Origin: Comamonadaceae bacterium
GTDB taxonomy: Bacteria > Pseudomonadota > Gammaproteobacteria > Burkholderiales > Burkholderiaceae_C
DNA: 44,443 nt
NCBI GenBank assembly: GCA_013823485.1
Contig: PNMF01000010.1
Coordinates: 1 to 44,443 of the forward strand
Reading direction: 5' to 3'
Positions 8,900 to 16,171 of this stretch are shown here, one piece after another. The translations under genes and the position numbers were made by a program. Position 1 is the stretch's first letter. Each line of letters starts with the position of its first letter. The notes under the pieces were generated by a model, which saw only the letters and a list, made by a program, of their open reading frames with translations, ran no database searches and was not told the origin of the DNA.

Positions 8900-9214
8900 A
8901 TGTTCAAGATCAGCGTGATGTACCCCAACACCCCCGGCGCCCGGTTCGACCACGCCTACTACCGCGACAAACACATGCCCCTGGTCAAGGCCCGCCTGGG
9001 CGCAGCCTGCGAGTCGTACACGGTGGACAAAGGCCTGGCCGGCGGCGGCCCCGGCCAGCCCGCCACCTATGTGGCCATGTGCCACCTGTTCTGCCCCACG
9101 CTGGAAGGCTTCCAGGCCGGCATGGCCGCTCACGGCCAGGAGATCATGGGCGACATCCCCCACTACACCGACCTGGCGCCAGTGATCCAGATCAGTGAGG
9201 TGGTGGTGGGGTGA
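8900..9214 (+). CDS. EthD-domain protein (dimeric alpha-beta barrel)
   Basis: 104 residues. The N-terminal MFKISVMYPNTPGARFDHAYY and DKHMPLVKARLG are the EthD/dimeric ferredoxin-like signature (a strand, then YY.DKHMPL). Such proteins act in oxidative or catabolic clusters, often with unclear roles. A good Shine-Dalgarno (GAAGGAG) precedes the ATG. It is the last gene of the operon before a strong terminator. Confidence 0.85.
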   Translation: MFKISVMYPNTPGARFDHAYYRDKHMPLVKARLGAACESYTVDKGLAGGGPGQPATYVAMCHLFCPTLEGFQAGMAAHGQEIMGDIPHYTDLAPVIQISEVVVG

Positions 9215-9291
9215 GGTCGCCATCCGTCAGGCGTGAGACTTTCTCTGCGACCAGTTCAATCAAGCCCGCTTAGACTCGCGCCCCAACACGG

Positions 9292-9340
9292 CCCCTCTCA
9301 GTGAGCCTGCAAACGCAGGTGAGCTGCTGAGGGGTTTTTT
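9292..9340 (+). terminator. Strong rho-independent terminator (possible 3' end of a small RNA)
   Basis: A long hairpin: CCCCTC (9292-9297) pairs with GAGGGG (9329-9334), CAG with CTG, and an inner CCTGC-AAAC-GCAGG stem-loop, followed by six T. It ends the acyl-CoA carboxylase operon 78 bases after the last stop. A TAGACT -10-like hexamer at 9271-9276 raises the possibility that 9283-9340 is also made as a short RNA of its own. Confidence 0.8.
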
Positions 9341-9357
9341 ATTGCGGCTCGCATGGG

Positions 9358-9474
9358 TTATTCCCGGACCAGTCCGGGAATCGATGCATACAGCCGCGTC
9401 TTGCAGGCTTCCGCGTCCTCTCCGAAGTGCAATCGGCGGTGGCAGTTGGGGCACAACGCGACTGCGTTGGATAT
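9358..9474 (-). pseudogene. Remnant of an HNH endonuclease (C-terminal tail only)
   Basis: The last ~38 codons before a TAA read ISNAVALCPNCHRRLHFG followed by a short tail. This is the final part of an HNH nuclease domain: CPNCHR supplies the zinc-ligand cysteines and RRLH the last His. The upstream part of the domain (first Cys pair and the catalytic His-His) is not in any frame between here and 9750, so the gene is a fragment. Bases 9475-9753 otherwise hold no gene I can support. Confidence 0.65.
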
Positions 9475-9753
9475 GGGGCACTGTACTGCCGCTCGTGGCC
9501 CTGTCTCTGCATAATGCCGCCCACCCGAAAGGGTCGGTGCTTCAAAACACCGTCTCACAACGTCAGGCCCCACACGACAGTGGACCAGTCACGTTCAGCC
9601 TCTGCGCTGGCACGCCCGTGCCCGCCTCAGTTTTGGACGGGATGGGACCACCCGTAAGGGCGTCCGCACGGCTTGTGAGCGTGTTTTGAACATCCCGTCC
9701 ACCCGGCTGTGTGTCAGTCGGGTGGTTCGTGTCATTGGATGGAGAACACCCCC

Positions 9754-10044
9754 ATGAACGCGCACCTGCTGTCCGAGCTGTCGCTCGATCTTCAAGCGGT
9801 CCAACGCCTGGCCCTGGTGGCCCAACAAGCCGACCTCAGCACCGACGACCGCATTGCCTTGGCTCGGGCCACGCAACGCTTGGCCGGTTCCGCCGGTTGT
9901 TTGACCGACGCGGCGCAGTGGCCGGATGCAGCTTCGGTGGCGGCTTCAGCCGTTCACTGGGTCTTGCCCGAGGTGCCAGCGGGTGACCTCACCGGCCTCA
10001 CCCACCACCAAGCCCCCACCACCGCCAACGCGAACCCGCTGTAG
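9754..10044 (+). CDS. Orphan small ORF, possibly truncated
   Basis: 96 codons. The first ~70 residues (MNAHLLSELSLDLQAVQRLA and following) look like a real soluble helical protein with balanced composition, and a GGAG lies 9 bases before the ATG. The last ~30 codons run antisense through the 3' end of the DUF2784 gene and look non-native. I do not recognise the family. The surroundings (nuclease tail, antitoxin relic) suggest that this is a leftover of a mobile or defence locus whose end has been replaced. An in-frame ATG at 9739 is an alternative start. Confidence 0.4.
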   Translation: MNAHLLSELSLDLQAVQRLALVAQQADLSTDDRIALARATQRLAGSAGCLTDAAQWPDAASVAASAVHWVLPEVPAGDLTGLTHHQAPTTANANPL

Positions 10045-10379
10045 ACCCAGGCCAGCAGCCACAGCGGTGCGTCCACGTACAGCAGGCGGCCGAGCCAGTG
10101 GGTGATGAAGCTCTCGCTGTAGCTGCCTTGTCCGGCGGCGCGGCGCAGGGCTTGTTCCCAAATGGTCAAGGGGCAGAGCTGGCCGAGCCAGGCCTGCACC
10201 GCAATCAGCCCCATGAGGGCCAGGTGGGTGGCGCGCAGCCACCACGAGCGCACCCAGCGCCATCCGCGCCAGCCGCCCAGCAGCACCAGGGGCAGCAGGC
10301 CCACCACGAACACCACCACACCCACGTGGAGCAGGAGGATGGTGTCGGCGAGCAGGGCGGCGGTGGCGGGGGTGAGCAC
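9954..10379 (-). CDS. DUF2784 family inner-membrane protein
   Basis: 141 residues with about four hydrophobic segments: LLADTILLLHVGVVVFVVG at the N-terminus, THLALMGLIAVQAW, and LLAWVYSGFALAVV near the end. The block CPLTIWEQALRRAAGQGSYSESFI is the DUF2784 hallmark (CPLT..E..LR). Function unknown. The start codon is GTG at 10379 and has no clear ribosome site. Its last 91 bases overlap an ORF on the other strand. Confidence 0.8.
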   Translation of the reverse strand: MLTPATAALLADTILLLHVGVVVFVVGLLPLVLLGGWRGWRWVRSWWLRATHLALMGLIAVQAWLGQLCPLTIWEQALRRAAGQGSYSESFITHWLGRLLYVDAPLWLLAWVYSGFALAVVGAWWWVRPVRSPAGTSGKTQ

Positions 10380-10427
10380 AGCGTGTGTGTCCGGAAGCGG
10401 TTCGAGCAGCCCCTGAGAGTCTGCGGG

Positions 10428-10448
10428 AGTTTCGGAATTTCCGAAACT
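10428..10448. promoter_or_regulatory. Operator-like palindrome 1 upstream of the hipB relic
   Basis: Ten-base arms AGTTTCGGAA and TTCCGAAACT flank a single T: a perfect inverted repeat. It lies 62 bases before the ATG of the hipB remnant. Antitoxins of this class bind such palindromes to repress their own operon. Confidence 0.6.
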
Positions 10449-10477
10449 TCACCCCTTTTGATGCCCCGCTGGCACCC

Positions 10478-10498
10478 GATTTCTGAAACTCCGAAACT
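10478..10498. promoter_or_regulatory. Operator-like palindrome 2 (degenerate copy)
   Basis: The right arm TCCGAAACT is identical to copy 1; the left arm TTTCTGAAA is diverged, giving 16 of 21 positions in common. The two copies start exactly 50 bases apart, near five helical turns, so the same face of DNA would be bound. It ends 12 bases before the relic's ATG. Confidence 0.5.
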
Positions 10499-10510
10499 CC
10501 GACCCGCCCA

Positions 10511-10731
10511 ATGACCTTTGATCGCGAAGCAGCATCCGGTGCCGTCTTGTTGACCTCCGCCAGCTCGTTGGGCCCGGTGGTTCGTCAGCGTCGCAAGTCG
10601 CAAGCGTTGCCCATAGACCATGCGGCGGCGTTGATCTGGACGGTCTGGGCCTGACGATGGTGGTGGTGCCCAAAGAACACCTGTGGGCGCATTTGCTCTC
10701 CCGCGGCAGCAACGCTGCCGGGGCGGATTGA
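10511..10731 (+). pseudogene. Decayed HipB-like helix-turn-helix antitoxin gene
   Basis: From ATG 10511 the frame reads MTFDREAASGAVLLTSASSL, then GPVVRQRRKSQALPIDHAAALI, the start of a HipB/Cro-type HTH, and then breaks. In the next frame from 10639 it resumes as DGLGLTMVVVPKEHLWAHLL and ends with TGA at 10731; this corresponds to the final strand of HipB proteins (LQSLELSM in E. coli). About 35-40 residues, the recognition helix included, are missing. No hipA kinase follows; 23 bases later the opposite-strand PH-like gene ends. The locus is a dead toxin-antitoxin module. Confidence 0.7.
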
Positions 10732-10754
10732 GTGGCTTCTGCGGGGAGACGGCC

Positions 10755-11288
10755 TCAGGCCGCCAGCGCCTCGCCCTGCAGGTGCACCGCCGGCTGGGCG
10801 CGCACCGACAGGTCGGTCACCAGGTAGCGGGCGTCCTGCAGTTCGGCTTCGGTCGGGGCGGCGGTGGGGCGCACCACTTCCATCGGACGGCCCTGGGCGA
10901 TGGCGTCCTGGGTGATGGCGGCGGTGGACAGGGCGGCGCCGATCAGGCTGTGGCGCTGGCCCATGCCTTCCACGCGCAGGGTCTGGCCGTATTTGCCCTT
11001 GAGGTTGCTGCACAGCTCCACGCTGTTGAGCGGCAGGCTGCGGACCCGGGGCTTGATGCCGGATTCGACCACCAGCAGTTCGCGGTCGGTCACCACCCAG
11101 ACGCCACGGTTGGCGCCGACGATGCGGCCGCTGGCCAGGGCGCGGATGCGGTCCTGCCGGCCCAGGTGGGGGCGCACGGCTTCCACCACCCACTGGGGCA
11201 GGGGCTGGGTGGCGTAGGGGTCGCGGTTCTCCAGGAACATCTCCAGCAGGTGGTCGTGGTCGCGCAGGAAGTTCAGCAGGCCGATCAA
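10755..11288 (-). CDS. PH-like domain protein of unknown function
   Basis: 177 residues from a TTG start with a GGGAG sequence just upstream; no closer ATG exists before the conserved part begins at LIGLLNFLRDHDHLLEMF. The middle (GRIVGANRGVWVVTDRELLVVESG, cited by its ends at ~residues 55-75) has the alternating strands of bacterial PH/YokE-like domains (a 'protein puts out a lipid- or protein-binding barrel' fold), followed by a C-terminal linker. The call rests on strand pattern only. No neighbour points to a pathway; it lies between the hipB relic and the liv operon terminator. Confidence 0.55.
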   Translation of the reverse strand: MIGLLNFLRDHDHLLEMFLENRDPYATQPLPQWVVEAVRPHLGRQDRIRALASGRIVGANRGVWVVTDRELLVVESGIKPRVRSLPLNSVELCSNLKGKYGQTLRVEGMGQRHSLIGAALSTAAITQDAIAQGRPMEVVRPTAAPTEAELQDARYLVTDLSVRAQPAVHLQGEALAA

Positions 11289-11433
11289 GGGGGGCTCCCG
11301 GGTGTTGGTGTGGTGGAGGTCGCCTGCGAGCGTTGGCTTGTGGGTGCAGGGCGGCGCATGGTGCCTGTTGTGGATTGACCCCGCGTCCTTCTCGGGTGCG
11401 GGGTTATTGACGAGGCAGGCCCGACCGGCCATG

Positions 11434-11458
11434 AAAAAAGCCCGCACGCGGCGGGCTT
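11434..11458 (-). terminator. Terminator of the liv operon (usable in both directions)
   Basis: The stem AAGCCCGC / GCGGGCTT encloses a 5-base loop; on the minus strand it is followed by a run of six T. It lies 21 bases beyond the livK stop codon. Confidence 0.8.
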
Positions 11459-11478
11459 CTTCCGGGTGACGGCTCAGG

Positions 11479-12648
11479 TCACTTGTTGATGTTCATGTAC
11501 TCCGACACCACTTTCCAGCGGCCGTCCTGCAGCTGCGAGAGGCGGGTGGCGTTGCTGCCCAGGCGCTTCTGCGGGCCGAAGGTCATTTCGGCGGCGCCGA
11601 AGATGTCCGGCGGGATGACCATGGTGTCCATGGCCTTGATGAAGCTGTCGGTGGTCAGGTTGTTGCCGGCCTTGCCGGCAGCGCGCAGGAAGGCGTCCAC
11701 CGCGCTGTAGCCGTACACCGAGAACACGGTCGGGTCTTCGTTGAACTTGGTCTTGTACTTGTTGGCCCAGAAGCGGATCGGCTGGCTCGACTCGTCCAGG
11801 TAGGGGTTCTGCACCGTCATGGCGGCGTACAGGCCGTTCATGGGGGCGCCGCCCAGCTTGTGGATCAGGTCGGTGTAGGCCGCGCTGGAGCCGACGAAGG
11901 TCGGGTTGAAGCCCAGACGGCGCGCGGTGGCGATGCCGCCGATGGTCTCGCGGATGATGGTGCCCAGCACCACCATGTCGCACTGGGCGGCCGAGAGCTT
12001 CTGCATCTGCGAGGCGAAGTCGGTGGCGCCGCGCTTGTAGCTGGTCTCTTCGGCCAGGGTCATGCCGATGGTCTTGAGGCCTTCTTCGGCGCCGCGCTTG
12101 ACCTCCAGGCCGAACTCGTCGTCCTGGTACATGGTGCAGACCTTCTTGGCGTTCTTCTCCTTCACCAGCTTGGGCACGGCCAGGCGCATCTGGTCGTAGT
12201 AGGTGGCGGCAAAGCTGTACTTGAGCCGGTGGAAGGGCTCGTACATCTCGCGGGCGGCGGTCACCGGGAAGAAGTTGATGACGTTCTTCGGAAACTGCAC
12301 CTGCATGGCGGCAATGTTCTGCGCCGTGCCGATGTGGCCGACCATGGCGAAGATCTTGTCCTGGTTGACCAGCTTCTGCGCGGCCAGCACCGCCTTCTTG
12401 GGGTCGTAGCCGGAATCTTCCACCTTGAGGTCGATCTTGCGGCCGTTGATGCCGCCCTGTTCGTTGGCCTCGTCCACGCGCAGCAGCATGCCCAGGCGCA
12501 CCTGCTTGCCGAAGCCGGCCAGCGGGCCCGAGAGGTCCTGGATGGAGCCGATGGTGATGGTGTCCTTGCTCACGCCCTGCGATTGCGCGAGGGCCGAGCC
12601 GGCGACCAGTGCCAGGGCGGCAGCGATCAGGGTGGGTTTGAATGTCAT
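11479..12648 (-). CDS. Periplasmic substrate-binding protein of a liv-type ABC transporter
   Basis: 389 residues. A signal peptide is clear: MTFKPTLIAAALALVAGSALA, cleaved after ALA. The mature part is a type I periplasmic binding protein of the Leu/Ile/Val family (TITIGSIQDLSGPLAGFGKQ, then the DSGYDPKKAV hinge region and an ABC-type peripheral lobe around VGSSAAYTDLIHKLGG). It delivers ligand to LivHM. It is the last gene of the livHMGF-ligase-livK operon. Because an acyl-CoA ligase sits in the same operon, the ligand may be a carboxylic acid rather than an amino acid (inference). Confidence 0.9.
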   Translation of the reverse strand: MTFKPTLIAAALALVAGSALAQSQGVSKDTITIGSIQDLSGPLAGFGKQVRLGMLLRVDEANEQGGINGRKIDLKVEDSGYDPKKAVLAAQKLVNQDKIFAMVGHIGTAQNIAAMQVQFPKNVINFFPVTAAREMYEPFHRLKYSFAATYYDQMRLAVPKLVKEKNAKKVCTMYQDDEFGLEVKRGAEEGLKTIGMTLAEETSYKRGATDFASQMQKLSAAQCDMVVLGTIIRETIGGIATARRLGFNPTFVGSSAAYTDLIHKLGGAPMNGLYAAMTVQNPYLDESSQPIRFWANKYKTKFNEDPTVFSVYGYSAVDAFLRAAGKAGNNLTTDSFIKAMDTMVIPPDIFGAAEMTFGPQKRLGSNATRLSQLQDGRWKVVSEYMNINK

Positions 12649-12700
12649 GGTGTCGTCTCCTTCGGGGTGGCTGGTCGGTGAGGGGTCAGCTGCGCATCGC

Positions 12701-14557
12701 TTACCGGTACATGGCGTCGATCTGTTCGGCGTACTTGGTCTGCACCAGCTTGCGCTTGAGCTTCATGGTGGGGGTGAGTTCTTCGTCTTCGGCGCTGAGC
12801 TGGGTGTCGAGCAGGAAGAACTTCTTGATCTGTTCGACCCGCGCAAACTTCTTGTTGACGCGGTCGATCTCGGTCTGGATCAGGGCCTGCACTTCGGGCG
12901 AGCGGGTCAGGCTGGCGTAGTTGGAGAACGGCACGTCGTGGTCCTGCGCGTACTTCTCCACGTTCTCCTGGTCGATCATGATGATCACGGTCAGATAGGG
13001 TCGCTGGTCGCCGATGACCACGGCATCGGTCACGTAGGGCGAGAACTTCAGTTCGTTCTCCAGCTCGCTGGGCGTGATGTTCTTGCCCCCTGCGGTGATG
13101 ATGATGTCCTTCATGCGGTCGGTGATGCGGAAAAACCCTTCCTCATCCACCACGCCCACATCGCCGGTGTGCAGCCAGCCATCGGCGTCGATGGTCTCGG
13201 CGGTTTTTTCGGGCAGGTTCAGGTAGCCCATGAACACGTTGGGGCCGCGCACCAGTATCTCGCCGGTGTCCGGGGCAATGCGGACCTCGTTGTAGGCCGC
13301 GGCCGGGCCGATGCTGCCGGGCTTGATGCGTTCGGCCGGAATGCCGGTGGAGGCGCCGCAGGTCTCGGTCATGCCCCACACCTCCAGCATGGGCACGCCC
13401 AGCGCCAGGTACCAGCGCACCAGGTCGGGCGAGATGGGGGCTGCACCGGTCACCAGAAAGCGGGCTCGGTGGATGCCGATGAGCTTGCGCACATTGTTCA
13501 GCACCAGCGCACGCGCAATCCTGAACTGCAGCTTCAGGCTGCCCGGCACCGGCTGCTTGGCCATGACCAGGTCGGCCACCTTCTGCCCCACGCCGATGGC
13601 CCAGCCGTAGGCGGCCTGCTGCAGGCCGCTGGCTTCCTTCAGGGTGATCATCACGCCGGAGTAGAACTTCTCCCACACGCGGGGCACGGCGGTGAACACC
13701 GTGGGCGCGATCTCGCGCACGTTCTCGGGCACGGTCTCGGGGTTCTCGACAAAGTTGAGCTTGGCCCCGGTGTAGAGCGAGAAGTACTCGCCGCCCATGC
13801 GCTCGGCAATGTGGCACAGCGGCAGGAAGCACATGCATTCGTCCGCTTCGCTGCGCGCAATGAGCGTGTTGTAGCCCCGCACGGTGTAGACCAGCCCGGC
13901 ATGCGAATGCATGGCGCCCTTGGGCTTGCCGGTGGTGCCCGAGGTGTAGACCAGGATGGCCAGGTCGGCCGGCTTCAGCGCGTTCACCCGCGCCTCCACC
14001 GCGCCGGGGTGGGCTTGGTGGTGTTCGCGGCCAAGCTGGCGCAGGGCGTCCAGGCTGATGACGCCGGGGTCGTCCAGGTCGCGCAGGCCGTCCATGTCGA
14101 TCACCACGATCTTCTTCAGCAGCGGCAGCGCGTCGCGCACCTCCAGCGCCTTGTCCAGCTGTTCGTCGTTCTCCACGAACAGCACCGTGGTGCGGGAGTC
14201 CTCGCACAGGTACTGCACCTGTTCGGCGGCATCGGTGGGGTAGATGCCGTTGGAGACGCCGCCGGCGCTCAGCACGCCCAGGTCGCACAGCACCCACTCG
14301 ACGGTGGTGTTGGACAGGATGGAGGCGGTGTCGTGCGCCTCGAAGCCCAGGGCCATGAGCCCGTGGCTGATCTCGCGCACCGCTTCACCGGTCTGCTGCC
14401 AGCTCCAGCTGCGCCAGATGCCCAGGTGCTTCTGGCGCATCCACACGTTCGGGCCGCGCGCCTTGACCGCGTTCCAGAACACGGCGGGCATGGTCTCGCC
14501 CGGCATGACCACGTCGGCGCGCGGCTGGATGTGGGAGGTGTCCCAGAGGTAGGTCAT
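12701..14557 (-). CDS. Long-chain-type acyl-CoA synthetase (AMP-forming)
   Basis: 618 residues, the usual length of ANL-superfamily fatty acid-CoA ligases. Seen: the P-loop YTSGTTGKPKGAMHSH, the A5-type motif VWGMTETCGAST, the A7 GWLHTGDVGVVDEEGFF and the hinge DRMKDIIITAGGKNI. It activates a carboxylate to acyl-AMP and then acyl-CoA. It starts 4 bases after the livF stop, inside a branched-chain-type ABC operon. This arrangement is common in Burkholderiales and suggests uptake-coupled activation of an organic acid. Substrate unknown. Confidence 0.93.
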   Translation of the reverse strand: MTYLWDTSHIQPRADVVMPGETMPAVFWNAVKARGPNVWMRQKHLGIWRSWSWQQTGEAVREISHGLMALGFEAHDTASILSNTTVEWVLCDLGVLSAGGVSNGIYPTDAAEQVQYLCEDSRTTVLFVENDEQLDKALEVRDALPLLKKIVVIDMDGLRDLDDPGVISLDALRQLGREHHQAHPGAVEARVNALKPADLAILVYTSGTTGKPKGAMHSHAGLVYTVRGYNTLIARSEADECMCFLPLCHIAERMGGEYFSLYTGAKLNFVENPETVPENVREIAPTVFTAVPRVWEKFYSGVMITLKEASGLQQAAYGWAIGVGQKVADLVMAKQPVPGSLKLQFRIARALVLNNVRKLIGIHRARFLVTGAAPISPDLVRWYLALGVPMLEVWGMTETCGASTGIPAERIKPGSIGPAAAYNEVRIAPDTGEILVRGPNVFMGYLNLPEKTAETIDADGWLHTGDVGVVDEEGFFRITDRMKDIIITAGGKNITPSELENELKFSPYVTDAVVIGDQRPYLTVIIMIDQENVEKYAQDHDVPFSNYASLTRSPEVQALIQTEIDRVNKKFARVEQIKKFFLLDTQLSAEDEELTPTMKLKRKLVQTKYAEQIDAMYR

Positions 14558-14561
14558 CTCG

Positions 14562-15350
14562 TCATCTCCAGGTCTTTTTCTTTTTCCAGCGCCGGTCGGC
14601 GCGCACGCCGGCTTCCTTCATGCCGAGGTAGAACTCCTTGATGTCGTCCTTCTCGCGCAGGTGGGCGCAGGTGTCTTCCATCACGATGCGGCCGTTCTCC
14701 AGCACATAGCCGTAGTCGGCGGCGTTCAGGGCCATGTTGGCGTTCTGTTCCACCAGCAGGATGGTGGTGCCGCGCTCGCGGTTGATGCGCACCACGATCT
14801 CGAAGATCTCCTTGGTGAGCTTCGGACTCAGGCCCAGGCTGGGTTCGTCCAGCAGGATCAGGTCGGGGTTGGCCATGAGCGCGCGGCTGATGGCCAGCAT
14901 CTGCTGCTGGCCGCCCGAGAGCAGGCCGGCATCCTGCGCGGCCCGCTCGCGCAGGATCGGGAAGTAGCCGAACACCAGCTCCATGTCGCGCGCCACGCCG
15001 TCGCGGTCCTTGCGGGTGTAGGCGCCCATGAGCAGGTTGTCGCGCACCGACAGCAGCGGGAACACCTCGCGCCCCTCGGGAACGTGCGACAGGCCCATCT
15101 GCACGATGACCGACGGGTCCTGCGCGGTGATGCTTTCGCCCTTGAACTCCACCGAGCCCTTGCGCGGGTCGATGATGCCGCTGATGGTCTTGAGGATGGT
15201 GGTCTTGCCGGCGCCGTTGCTGCCCAGCACGGTGGCGATCTCGCCCCGGCGCACCTGCAGGCTCACGCCGCGGATGGCCTTGATGGGACCGTAGGCGCTC
15301 TCCACGTTGGAGAGCTTGAGCACCGGTGAATCGCTCGTAGGAACGCTCAT
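14562..15350 (-). CDS. livF: ABC transporter ATP-binding protein, LivF type
   Basis: 262 residues. Walker A is GSNGAGKTTILKTI, the Q-loop/signature segment is LLSGGQQQMLAISRALM, Walker B is LILLDEPSLGLSP and the switch His equivalent sits in TTILLVEQNANMAL. The VEQ after Walker B marks the LivF branch. A lysine-rich tail (KKKKTWR) ends the protein. It overlaps livG by 4 bases. It forms the heteromeric ATPase with LivG on the cytoplasmic face. Confidence 0.92.
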   Translation of the reverse strand: MSVPTSDSPVLKLSNVESAYGPIKAIRGVSLQVRRGEIATVLGSNGAGKTTILKTISGIIDPRKGSVEFKGESITAQDPSVIVQMGLSHVPEGREVFPLLSVRDNLLMGAYTRKDRDGVARDMELVFGYFPILRERAAQDAGLLSGGQQQMLAISRALMANPDLILLDEPSLGLSPKLTKEIFEIVVRINRERGTTILLVEQNANMALNAADYGYVLENGRIVMEDTCAHLREKDDIKEFYLGMKEAGVRADRRWKKKKTWR

Positions 15351-16171
15351 GCATTCACCTTGTGGTTTTCGCGGCGCAGGCTCGACACATCGTCCACCGA
15401 GCCGAGGTAGGCCTCGATCACGCCGGGGTCGGCCTGCACCTCGGCCGGGGTGCCGGTGGCCAGCTGCTGGCCTTGCGACATGGCCAGCACCCGGTCCGAC
15501 ACCTTCGAGACCAGGCCCATGTCGTGTTCGACCATCAGCACCGTGATGCCGAGCTCGTCCTTGATGTCGGTGATCCAGAAGGCCATGTCGTCCGTCTCTT
15601 CGACGTTCAGGCCCGACGAGGGTTCGTCCAGCAGCAGCAGCTTCGGCTCGGTGCACAGGGCACGCGCCAGCTCCACCACCTTGCGCACGCCGTAGGGCAG
15701 GCCGGCCACCATGCTTTCGCGGTGGTGCTGCAGGTCCAGCAACTCGATGACCTGTTCCACCTTCTCGCGCGCCTCGATCTCGGCGGCCCGGGTCTTGCCG
15801 GTGAAGAACAGCTCCGACAGCAGCCCGGTGCGGCGGTGCGTGTGGCGGCCGATCAGCAGGTTCTGCAGCACGGTGGCGTGCTCGAACAGCTCGATGTTCT
15901 GGAAGGTGCGCGCAATGCCCAGCGAGGCGATGCGGTGCGGCGCCTGGTCGGTCAGGCGCAGCATGCCCTCGGGGCCGGCGTAGTCGATGGTGCCGGTGGT
16001 GGGCGTGTAGATGCGGCTGATCAGGTTGAACACCGTGGTCTTGCCGGCGCCGTTGGGGCCGATCAGGGTGAACACTTCGCCACGCTTCACATCGAAGCTG
16101 ACATCGTTGACCGCCAGCACGCCGCCGAAGCGCACGCTGAGGTTCTTCGCCGAGAGAAGGACATCGTTCAT
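15347..16171 (-). CDS. livG: ABC transporter ATP-binding protein, LivG type
   Basis: 274 residues from MNDVLLSAKNLSVRFGGVLA. Walker A GPNGAGKTTVFNLI, signature LPYGVRKVVELARAL (the Liv-type YG.RK version of LSGGQ), Walker B LLLLDEPSSGLN and VLMVEHDMG (the VEHDM typical of LivG). Its start overlaps the livM stop by 4 bases and its stop overlaps the livF start by 4 bases, so translation is coupled through the operon. Confidence 0.93.
   Translation of the reverse strand: MNDVLLSAKNLSVRFGGVLAVNDVSFDVKRGEVFTLIGPNGAGKTTVFNLISRIYTPTTGTIDYAGPEGMLRLTDQAPHRIASLGIARTFQNIELFEHATVLQNLLIGRHTHRRTGLLSELFFTGKTRAAEIEAREKVEQVIELLDLQHHRESMVAGLPYGVRKVVELARALCTEPKLLLLDEPSSGLNVEETDDMAFWITDIKDELGITVLMVEHDMGLVSKVSDRVLAMSQGQQLATGTPAEVQADPGVIEAYLGSVDDVSSLRRENHKVNA

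Noticed and set aside
10683-11378. Plus-strand 231-codon ORF
   Set aside because: It is antisense to the PH-like gene, and its first codons overlap the hipB relic in another frame; no protein family signal.
12425-14641. A 738-codon plus-strand frame opposite the acyl-CoA ligase
   Set aside because: Composition is that of a codon shadow, and the ligase on the other strand has all family motifs.
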